8,704 nucleotides of DNA from Deltaproteobacteria bacterium (GTDB taxonomy: Bacteria; UBA10199; 2-02-FULL-44-16): positions 1 to 8,704 of the forward strand of contig JACQMA010000098.1 in the NCBI GenBank assembly GCA_016203825.1, written 5' to 3'. The notes below the pieces were generated by a model, which was not told the DNA's origin, did not search any database, and saw only the letters and a program-made list of their open reading frames with translations. The first letter of the stretch is position 1. Each line of letters begins with the position of its first letter. The position numbers and the translations under genes were made by a program. Shown piece by piece: positions 1 to 6,046 of this stretch.

Positions 1-1767
1 CCGCTGGGCGGTGGGTTTGTCCTCGATCCCCTCGGGACCCATGACGTCTTTATTCCCGAAGAGGCCAGTGACGAAGAAAAGAGTCTTGCGCAACTTGCCA
101 ATGAATTTTCATCGAACGAAGTCCTGCCTCATTCGGCAGCGATTGAAGCGGGAAACCATGAACCTGTTGTAAAACTTTTCAAAAAGGCGGGCGAGCTTGG
201 ACTTCTGATGGCCGAGGTACCAACGGAATACGGTGGTCTCGGTCTGGGAAAAGTTCCGACAACCTTCATTTCTGAAAATGTCACGCATCAAGGATCGTAC
301 TCGGTTGCCTTTATGTGCCATACCGGGATTGCAACATTGCCGGTGATGGCGTTTGGAACGGAAGCGCAGAAACAAAAATACCTGACCAAACTTGCGACCG
401 GAGAAATGATCGGTGCGTATTCGCTGACCGAACCCGGTGCGGGTTCGGATGCGCTTGCCGGCCGAACCAAAGCTGTGCTTGCTCCTGACGGAAAACACTA
501 TCTGATCAATGGTGAAAAAATATTTGTGACGAACGGCGGCTTTGCCGATCTCTTTACACTCTTTGCTAAAATTGACGGCGAACACTTCACGGCCTTTTTG
601 GTCGAGCGAAATACCCCCGGCCTCACGATCGGTCGCGAAGAGAAAAAGATGGGAATCCATGGTTCCTCGACGGTGACGTTGTCGCTCAAGGATGCTAAGG
701 TTCCGGTCGAAAATGTCTTAGGTGAGAAGGGGAAGGGTCATCGCATTGCGTTCAATGTCTTGAATGTTGGTCGATGGAAACTCGGTGCGGCGAGTGTGGG
801 TGCCTGCAAGCGACTCATCGAAAAAAGCATTCCCTACATTAAGCAACGGCAGCAATTCGAAAAACCGATCGCCGATTTTGAACTGATGCGCGATAAGGTG
901 GCGACGTGCGCGGTCGCGACCTACCTTTCCGAATCCATGGTGTATCGCTTTGCCCATACCCTCGATGCGGTGACGGCAGCGCTCGATGCGAGTGCAACGG
1001 ATCTTGCCCACCAAAAACAGGAGGTCCTGAAGGAGTACGCGATCGAGGCCTCGATCGCCAAAGTCTTCTGTTCCGAGGCCCTCCAGAAAGTCGCTGACGA
1101 AGCGGTGCAAATGTTTGGCGGCTACGGCTTCTGCGAAGACTATGAGGTCGAGCGTTTTTATCGTGACTGTCGGATCAATCGCATTTTTGAAGGGACGAAC
1201 GAGATCAATCGACTCATTATCGTGAATACGATTCTCAAACGAACGATGAAGGGCGAACTTCCCCTTTTGAATCGTCTTCAAGAAATTTTGGGACAACTCA
1301 AAACAGGATTTCCGGAAGCGGCCAAGGGAGAGGCGCTTGGTGGTGAAGTCGACGCGGTGGAGCGATTGAAACGCCTGGCGGTGTACCTCGCCGGTGTCGG
1401 TGTTCAAAAATACCAGGCAGACATGGAAAATCAGCAAATGCTTTTGAGCTGTGTTGCCGATGTGATTATGGACGTCTACGCCTTGGAGTCGGGTGTGATG
1501 CGCGCGCGCAAACTTCGTCAAAAATTTGGGGATGAGAAGGCGAAAGTCGTCGAGGCGATGTGTCGCGTGGCTGTTGCCGAGCGATCGGTGCAACTTGTGG
1601 CAAGTGCCCGTCAGGCGCTTATCAATGTTGCCGAGGGGAAACCGGAAGAATTTGAAAAATATGGCAAGGCCCTCGAGCGCATTGCCCCAAAACTTGTGAC
1701 TGACACGCGTCGCGATCGCTTGGCGATTGCAGCGCGCATCATCGAAAAAGAAGCATTTGTGTTGTAA
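1..1767 (+). CDS. Acyl-CoA dehydrogenase (VLCAD/ACAD9-like), 5' end outside window
   Basis: This FAD enzyme oxidises a fatty acyl-CoA to the trans-2-enoyl-CoA, the first step of beta-oxidation, and passes electrons to ETF. The frame is open from base 1 to the stop at 1765-1767, giving 588 visible residues. The ATG at 208 is internal, because the codons before it already read as the conserved N-terminal helical region (GGGFVLDP, then NEVLP). Visible landmarks are the family signature SLTEPGAGSD near bases 420-450, QMFGGYGF near 1108-1131, and RIFEGTNEI, whose Glu (codon 1189-1191) aligns with the catalytic base of MCAD/VLCAD. About 170 residues follow the catalytic core. Such a C-terminal extension is typical of the VLCAD/ACAD9 branch and suggests long-chain substrates, which is inference. 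Probably only a few to some tens of residues are missing. The stop overlaps the next gene by one base. Confidence 0.93.
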   Translation, partial: PLGGGFVLDPLGTHDVFIPEEASDEEKSLAQLANEFSSNEVLPHSAAIEAGNHEPVVKLFKKAGELGLLMAEVPTEYGGLGLGKVPTTFISENVTHQGSYSVAFMCHTGIATLPVMAFGTEAQKQKYLTKLATGEMIGAYSLTEPGAGSDALAGRTKAVLAPDGKHYLINGEKIFVTNGGFADLFTLFAKIDGEHFTAFLVERNTPGLTIGREEKKMGIHGSSTVTLSLKDAKVPVENVLGEKGKGHRIAFNVLNVGRWKLGAASVGACKRLIEKSIPYIKQRQQFEKPIADFELMRDKVATCAVATYLSESMVYRFAHTLDAVTAALDASATDLAHQKQEVLKEYAIEASIAKVFCSEALQKVADEAVQMFGGYGFCEDYEVERFYRDCRINRIFEGTNEINRLIIVNTILKRTMKGELPLLNRLQEILGQLKTGFPEAAKGEALGGEVDAVERLKRLAVYLAGVGVQKYQADMENQQMLLSCVADVIMDVYALESGVMRARKLRQKFGDEKAKVVEAMCRVAVAERSVQLVASARQALINVAEGKPEEFEKYGKALERIAPKLVTDTRRDRLAIAARIIEKEAFVL

Positions 1768-2378
1768 TGGCCACAAAATACATCGCCATCGCTGGCAACA
1801 TGGGATCGGGGAAATCGAGCCTCGTCGATTTTCTCTGTCGGACGTACGATCTCAAGCCCTTCTTTGAACCGAACGACATCAATCCCTTTTTGGCGCTTTT
1901 TTATACCGACATGAAACGCTGGGCGTTCCACTCGCAGATGCACTTTTTGACCCAGAAGTTTCGGATTCATCAGGACCTCGACCATTACAAGGGAACGGTC
2001 ATTCAGGACCGAACCATCTACGAAGATGCCGAAATCTTTGCGTATAATCTCCACCGCCAGGGATCGATGGCGAAGGAAGAGTATCGCACCTATCGCCATC
2101 TCTACGAATCGATCCTCGATGCGATTGCCCCTCCGGATCTTCTGATCTATCTTGAATGTCCGCTGCGAAGTCTGAAGCAGCGCATCTCGAAGCGTGGGCG
2201 CACGATTGAAAAGAATGTCCCGGATGAATACTTGAAACGCCTCGAGCGATACTATGAGCGGTGGATCAAGGGCTACAAGCGTTCCCCCGTTATTCACCTC
2301 TCCACGGCCAAGATGGACTACCTCTCCGACTTCATCGCCCGCCACGATTTATTGCAGACCATCGAGAAATATCTTTGA
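1767..2378 (+). CDS. Deoxynucleoside kinase (dCK/dGK/dAK family)
   Basis: This 203-residue enzyme probably phosphorylates a deoxynucleoside to its 5'-monophosphate in cytosolic nucleotide salvage. Residues 10-17 form the P-loop (GNMGSGKS). The FFEP motif at 32-35 carries the Glu expected to act as base (E34). W52 and Q57 lie in the substrate-site helix, QDRTIYED at 80-87 corresponds to the family's DRS-type motif, and R139-R145 (RISKRGR) is the Arg-rich LID that contacts the phosphates. Length and motif order match the bacterial deoxyadenosine/deoxyguanosine/deoxycytidine kinases; which base it prefers cannot be read from the sequence. The ATG lies inside the stop of the preceding gene (TAATG) and has no clear Shine-Dalgarno sequence, so translation probably depends on re-initiation. 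Its stop lies 2 bp from the stop of the convergent ETF:quinone oxidoreductase gene. Confidence 0.92.
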   Translation: MATKYIAIAGNMGSGKSSLVDFLCRTYDLKPFFEPNDINPFLALFYTDMKRWAFHSQMHFLTQKFRIHQDLDHYKGTVIQDRTIYEDAEIFAYNLHRQGSMAKEEYRTYRHLYESILDAIAPPDLLIYLECPLRSLKQRISKRGRTIEKNVPDEYLKRLERYYERWIKGYKRSPVIHLSTAKMDYLSDFIARHDLLQTIEKYL

Positions 2379-2380
2379 CC

Positions 2381-4063
2381 TTACATCTCCGAATATTCCG
2401 GTCCGCTGCCGCCTTCGGGGGGGGTGAGGCGACCGGCCTTGGCGGTGATAGCGCCGCAGTGCACGCAGTTGGTGGGATTGATGAAGAGTTTTTTCTTGCC
2501 CGTCGAGTCCGTTTTCCATTCATAGACTTCTGCGGGACACATATGAATGAGGGCATCGCCGACGACGTCAGAAACATTCGTTTCCAGACGGATATGATTC
2601 GGCTGCTTGTCGGGACTGCGATTACCAGAGGCGTGCACGCTGGAAAGTTTATCAAAGGTCATCTTGCCATCGGCCTTGGGATAGCTTCGCTTTGAATTGA
2701 AAAGTGGTTGTTCGTTGTCCTTTTTCGATGAGAATCTCCAACCGGGAAACATGCCACGCGTTGCCGTCATGATACCTGCCAAGGCGCCACCGGTAAAAAA
2801 TCCATACTGAAACGCCTGACGCATATTGCGAACCTGATAGAGGTCTTTGCCAATGAAACTTTTCCTGACCGCAGTGTCGTAATGGGCGAGATCAGATCCA
2901 GTTTTAAGATGTTCAAAAATGGTCTCGGCCGCAAGGATCCCCGACCACATGGCGTAGTGAATCCCCTTGAGGGCCGGGACATTCACGAACCCTGCAGCAT
3001 CGCCAATGAGCAGTGCGCCCGGAACGGCAAGTTTTCGCGGAAGGGCGTAGGAGCCACCCTCGGGAATGGTTTTGGCGCCCCATCCTTGATCGACGCGCTT
3101 TCCTCCTTTGAGGATTTTTTGGAAGAGGGGATGCAACTTCATCTGCTGAAAGAGATCGTGCGTTGAGAGCGATGCATCGTGCGCATCGAGTCCCACGACC
3201 AGTCCCAGGGAAACTTTGTTTTTCCCAAAGGGGTACGCGAAGCTTCCGCCAAACTCGTGGTATTTTTTTGAAAGGCGGAGCGGCCACCCCATCGTATGAA
3301 TGACGCGATCGAGTGGTTGGGGAACGTCCCAGACTTCTTTGACCCCCAGGGCATAGATTTGGGGATTTGCGCCCGCAATCTTGAAATGTTCAATTGCCGC
3401 CTGCGTGAGATGTCCTTGCGTTCCTTCGCCCAGTACCGTGATGGCGGCCGTGATGTCATTCCCGGATTGAAAGTTTTGGAGCGGCTGACCCGCTTGATCT
3501 CGCCCTTTGTCGCCGGTGCGAACTCCCACCACTTTTCCATCATCGACGAGAAGTTTTGTCGCGGCGGTTTCGGGAAGAATGGTCACACCAAGTTCTTCCG
3601 CTTTTTGGGCGAGCCAGACACCAACCTTGGAAAGGGCAGCCGAGAAATTCCCGTGATTGCGCATCGTCGGTGGTGTCGGTATCCGCAACGAATTTTTTTC
3701 TGTCAGAAAATAGACGGACTCTTTTTCGACGGGTCCATAAAAAGGAAATTCGTTGTCCTTGAGGTTGGGGAACAGTTTTCGAAAGGCGATCGGATTGACG
3801 ATGGCGCCCGACAACAAATGGGCGCCGACAAACTTTCCCTTTTCGAGGATGGCGACGGGAAAGTCACCGAGCTTTGATTTGATCTCGGGAGCTTCATTCA
3901 AGAGTTGAGCAAGACGAATGGCCCCGGCAAGACTCGCCGGTCCCGCGCCGACAAAGAGGACTCCTACGGGCAGACGCTCCTCGGGAGGACTGGTGACCGT
4001 TCCGATGAATTCACCCGGTTGGACGGGTGGGGGAGAGGAAGCGGGAATATCCGTCATGATCAT
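2381..4063 (-). CDS. Electron transfer flavoprotein:quinone oxidoreductase (ETF-QO)
   Basis: This membrane-associated flavoprotein takes electrons from ETF, reduced by acyl-CoA dehydrogenases, and reduces the quinone pool. It has 560 residues, close to the usual family size. The N-terminal Rossmann motif at 38-44 reads VGAGPAS, with Ser in place of the usual third Gly. A second FAD-contact segment, ALLIGDAAGFVNV, lies in the middle, and the C-terminal ferredoxin-like domain contains CPAEVYE and NCVHC and ends in PEGGSGPEY. The only three cysteines in the protein are C509, C533 and C536. The family normally has NCVHCxxC, and the position of the fourth ligand is Ile539. The start at 4063 gives an ATGA overlap with lemA; an ATG two codons later (4057) is also possible. 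No strong Shine-Dalgarno sequence is seen, which fits translational coupling. An acyl-CoA dehydrogenase gene lies nearby on the other strand. Confidence 0.95.
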   Translation of the reverse strand: MIMTDIPASSPPPVQPGEFIGTVTSPPEERLPVGVLFVGAGPASLAGAIRLAQLLNEAPEIKSKLGDFPVAILEKGKFVGAHLLSGAIVNPIAFRKLFPNLKDNEFPFYGPVEKESVYFLTEKNSLRIPTPPTMRNHGNFSAALSKVGVWLAQKAEELGVTILPETAATKLLVDDGKVVGVRTGDKGRDQAGQPLQNFQSGNDITAAITVLGEGTQGHLTQAAIEHFKIAGANPQIYALGVKEVWDVPQPLDRVIHTMGWPLRLSKKYHEFGGSFAYPFGKNKVSLGLVVGLDAHDASLSTHDLFQQMKLHPLFQKILKGGKRVDQGWGAKTIPEGGSYALPRKLAVPGALLIGDAAGFVNVPALKGIHYAMWSGILAAETIFEHLKTGSDLAHYDTAVRKSFIGKDLYQVRNMRQAFQYGFFTGGALAGIMTATRGMFPGWRFSSKKDNEQPLFNSKRSYPKADGKMTFDKLSSVHASGNRSPDKQPNHIRLETNVSDVVGDALIHMCPAEVYEWKTDSTGKKKLFINPTNCVHCGAITAKAGRLTPPEGGSGPEYSEM

Positions 4064-4632
4064 GAACCAAAGTTGACTTGGGGAACGCCGGTCGCACCTT
4101 CTTCGGCCTTAAAATAAGATTCTTCGCGTGCGTAGCCAAAGAGTTTCGCCAAGACGTTCGTCGGAAAGCGGCGGACAAAGACATTGTAGGCCTTGACGGC
4201 TTCGTTATAGCGCATGCGTTCGACCGCGACGCGATTTTCCGTTCCCGCCAATTCATCCTGCAGGGCCAAAAAGTTCTGGTTGGCCTTGAGGTCAGGGTAG
4301 CGCTCAGAAATGGCCAGCAGCCGGCCCAATGCGGACGTCAGCTGATCATGGGCCGCAATTTTATCGGGGATGGTTCCGGCGCCGGAGAGTTTTGCGCGTG
4401 CCTCGGCGACATCGGTAAAAATCTGGTTTTCATGTTGGGCATATCCCTTGACCGTTGCGACCAGGTTCGGAATCAAATCATTTCGTCGCTGAAGGACATT
4501 CTCCACTTGTGACCACGCGGTTTGCACCGATTCATGCAACGTCACCAGTTGGTTGTATTTTCCCGAACAACTCCCATAGCCCGCGAGCACGATCACCGCA
4601 ACAATACCGAGTACAATCCATTTCTTTTTCAT
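4060..4632 (-). CDS. lemA: LemA family membrane protein
   Basis: This 190-residue protein has a short Lys-rich start, one N-terminal membrane segment (about residues 5-20) and then the helical LemA domain. The family core is clear: YNQLV at 26-30, AWSQVENVLQRRNDLIPNLV at 39-58 and VKGYAQHE at 61-68. The second half keeps the long-helix pattern and ends near FGYAREESYFKA. LemA proteins are widespread and their molecular role is not settled; they are envelope proteins with a mostly periplasmic or extracytoplasmic helical bundle. C22 is not preceded by a good lipobox (YGSC), so I do not call it a lipoprotein. The start at 4632 is supported by a GGAGGT site 8 nt upstream. The gene follows a TPM-domain gene by 66 bp, a common partnership, and overlaps the ETF-QO start by 4 bp. 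Confidence 0.95.
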   Translation of the reverse strand: MKKKWIVLGIVAVIVLAGYGSCSGKYNQLVTLHESVQTAWSQVENVLQRRNDLIPNLVATVKGYAQHENQIFTDVAEARAKLSGAGTIPDKIAAHDQLTSALGRLLAISERYPDLKANQNFLALQDELAGTENRVAVERMRYNEAVKAYNVFVRRFPTNVLAKLFGYAREESYFKAEEGATGVPQVNFGS

Positions 4633-4640
4633 TTTCCTCT

Positions 4641-4646
4641 ACCTCC
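4641..4646 (-). promoter_or_regulatory. Ribosome binding site of lemA
   Basis: On the minus strand the sequence GGAGGT ends 8 nt before the ATG at 4632, a near-ideal Shine-Dalgarno match. A second purine run (AGAGG, 4640-4636) is closer, only 3 nt from the start. The site lies immediately next to the hairpin repeat at 4652-4672. Confidence 0.7.
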
Positions 4647-4674
4647 CCTTGCCCCTCCTTACAAAGGAGGGGAT
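4641..4674. repeat. Hairpin repeat, probable dispersed intergenic element
   Basis: The only sizeable intergenic gap in the window (4633-4698) holds a perfect 9-bp inverted repeat: CCCCTCCTT at 4652-4660 and AAGGAGGGG at 4664-4672, with the 3-nt loop ACA. It is flanked on the left by another C/T-rich block, ACCTCCCC (4641-4648). This layout resembles the short palindromic repeats dispersed between genes in many bacterial chromosomes; that resemblance is from memory and only one copy is visible here. On the lemA strand no T run follows the stem, so it is not a standard intrinsic terminator. It could act as an mRNA stability element between the TPM and lemA cistrons. Confidence 0.6.
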
Positions 4675-4698
4675 AGGTGTCAAGCAACGCGCTCATGC

Positions 4699-5472
4699 TT
4701 ACCACCCTCGCGATGATCCGCCGCCGCCGGAGCGGCCGCCACCGAAACCACCAAATCCGCCGGACCCTCCGAATCCTCCAAACCCGCCAAAAAATCCACC
4801 GCCACCCCTTCTTCCCCAGGGTGAATATCCCAGAAACCATCGCGGAAGAAAGAAGAGGGAGAAAAAGAGAAGCAGCAGAAGAAGTTTCACGTATCCGGGT
4901 ACCGCGATCATGGCCGGTTCACGATCCTGGATACCAACTTCTTGAAATGCTCGTTCGAGATCGAAAGGGATGCCTTCTTTTTCCACGATTGTTTTGAGCA
5001 GCGCCAAGGTTCCCATGGCGATGCCATCATTATAGTCACCGGCCTTGAAGGAGGGGACGGCGTAGGTGTCCAAGATTCGACCGGCAAGGGCATCGTTGAT
5101 TGTCCCTTCAAGACCATAGCCGACTTCCACGCGGACGCGTCGATCATTGGGGGCGACGAGAAAGAGGAGACCGTTGTCCTTTCCCTTTTTGCCGATGTTC
5201 CACTGTGCAAAGAGATCGGCCGCGACATCTTCAATGGTGCGACCTTCCAGGGAAGAGAGGGTGGCGACGGCAATTTCAATGCTACTCTCTTTTTCAAATG
5301 AGGTCAGGACCGAATTCAGACGCGCGCGTTCGGTGGCGTCAAAGACGCCCGCAAAATCGTTGACGAACCCTCGGGGTTCAGGGAAAGTCGCCGCCGCAAA
5401 GAGGGAGATCGACAGAACAAAAGGAGAGAGTCCTATGCATATGAAACGCATGATGGTGGTGGGCATGGTCAT
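4699..5472 (-). CDS. Secreted/membrane TPM-domain protein with Gly-rich tail (YgcG type)
   Basis: From the start at 5472 this is a 257-residue envelope protein. Residues 8-28 form a signal peptide with a likely cleavage site after AAA (26-28). A TPM domain (TLP18.3/Psb32/MOLO-1 family, often named TPM_phosphatase) spans about 30-165. Recognisable parts are GFVNDFAGVF, the segment IEIAVATL, NGLLFLVAPNDRRVRVEVGYGLEG and FKAGDYNDGI. A hydrophobic segment at 195-214 anchors it, followed by a tail of Gly-Gly-Phe repeats and GGGGSS (220-257), as is common in YgcG-like proteins. Bacterial function is uncertain. ATG 5472 is chosen because GAGG lies 5 nt upstream; ATG 5466 and ATG 5451 (MRFICIG) are alternatives giving 255 and 250 residues. 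With any of them the gene overlaps the 5' end of the divergent cyclophilin gene. The frame is open further upstream to 5625, but that part lacks TPM-like sequence. Confidence 0.88.
   Translation of the reverse strand: MTMPTTIMRFICIGLSPFVLSISLFAAATFPEPRGFVNDFAGVFDATERARLNSVLTSFEKESSIEIAVATLSSLEGRTIEDVAADLFAQWNIGKKGKDNGLLFLVAPNDRRVRVEVGYGLEGTINDALAGRILDTYAVPSFKAGDYNDGIAMGTLALLKTIVEKEGIPFDLERAFQEVGIQDREPAMIAVPGYVKLLLLLLFFSLFFLPRWFLGYSPWGRRGGGGFFGGFGGFGGSGGFGGFGGGRSGGGGSSRGW
5421..5426 (+). promoter_or_regulatory. Ribosome binding site that fixes the cyclophilin start
   Basis: AAGGAG lies 8 nt before the ATG at 5435. This selects 5435 over the nearby ATGs at 5441, 5450 and 5453, and over the far-upstream in-frame ATG at 5147, which would lie deep inside the TPM gene on the other strand. 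Confidence 0.75.
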
Positions 5473-6046
5473 CGTGGCCTCGTTCGCCGGGTGTAAGTCA
5501 AAGGCACCAGAGTCGTCAACAGCAACTCCAGCAGAGGAGAACACCATGACCGCTTCAACCACGACGTGGACCGCACCAACGACATCCAGCGTCGACCCGA
5601 CAAAGAAGTACACGGCCATGATCACAACATCAAAGGGAGAGATTGTCTGCGAACTCGATGCAAAGGCAGCACCGCTCTCGGTGACTAATTTTAAATATTT
5701 GGCTGATGGTGGGTTTTATAATGGACTTACCTTTCATCGTGTTGTTGCGGGTTTTGTCGTTCAAGGCGGTGATCCGACGGCCACCGGATCGGGTGGTCCG
5801 GGGTATACGATTCCCGCCGAAATTGGCCTCGCCCATGTGAAGGGGGCGCTCGCCTGGGCACGCACGGGTGACGACGTGAATCCCGAACGCCGTTCGAGTG
5901 GTTCGCAATTTTACATCACCCTGGATGCAACTCCGTTTCTTGATGGCCAATACTCCGTTTTTGGTCGTACGATTTCTGGACAGGATATTGTCGACAAAAT
6001 TCAACGCGGCGATGTGATTGAATCGATCAAGGTGACGGTGGAGTAG
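5435..6046 (+). CDS. Cyclophilin-type peptidyl-prolyl cis-trans isomerase, lipoprotein
   Basis: This 203-residue enzyme is predicted to catalyse cis-trans isomerisation of X-Pro bonds during protein folding in the periplasm. Residues 1-19 form a short signal peptide ending in SFAG-C20, an acceptable lipobox, so C20 is probably lipidated. A Thr/Ser/Ala/Pro-rich tether runs to about 58. The cyclophilin fold follows: FHRVVAGFVVQGGDP at 100-114 carries the equivalents of human CypA R55, F60 and Q63 (R102, F107, Q110), and GSQFYI lies at 156-161. The CypA Trp121 position is F168 (PFLDGQ), as in many bacterial cyclophilins that bind cyclosporin weakly. The residue after the lipidated Cys is Lys, not Asp, which by the E. 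coli rule predicts the outer membrane. The start overlaps the divergent TPM gene, so its promoter must lie inside that gene. Its stop abuts the PBP1A stop. Confidence 0.93.
   Translation: MHMKRMMVVGMVIVASFAGCKSKAPESSTATPAEENTMTASTTTWTAPTTSSVDPTKKYTAMITTSKGEIVCELDAKAAPLSVTNFKYLADGGFYNGLTFHRVVAGFVVQGGDPTATGSGGPGYTIPAEIGLAHVKGALAWARTGDDVNPERRSSGSQFYITLDATPFLDGQYSVFGRTISGQDIVDKIQRGDVIESIKVTVE

Noticed and set aside
718..1776. Long antisense open frame (352 codons) opposite the acyl-CoA dehydrogenase
   Set aside because: It has no recognisable domain and no good start signal, and the sense strand encodes a clear conserved enzyme. It is a by-product of codon use. The same holds for the antisense frames at 1611-2345, 3296-3877 and 6728-7537.
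4678..4683. Perfect TTGACA on the minus strand between the TPM gene and lemA
   Set aside because: At 17-18 bp downstream there is only AAGGAG/AGGAGG from the hairpin, no -10 box, so a lemA promoter is not supported.
4708..4800. Repetitive CCGCC/CCACC-rich DNA
   Set aside because: It is the coding sequence of the Gly-rich tail of the TPM protein on the minus strand, not a separate repeat or CRISPR array.
5360..5388. TTGACG (5360-5365) as a -35 box for the cyclophilin gene
   Set aside because: No acceptable -10 box sits 16-18 bp downstream (best candidate GAAAGT). On the other strand TTGACG (5519-5514) upstream of the TPM gene likewise lacks a good -10 box.
5147..5434. N-terminal extension of the cyclophilin frame upstream of 5435
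   Set aside because: The frame is open, but this part lies opposite conserved TPM-domain sequence, has no domain of its own, and would bury the lipoprotein signal and the AAGGAG site.
5473..5625. Upstream extension of the TPM frame to the ATG at 5625
   Set aside because: It would place about 50 residues before a clear signal peptide and lies opposite cyclophilin coding sequence.
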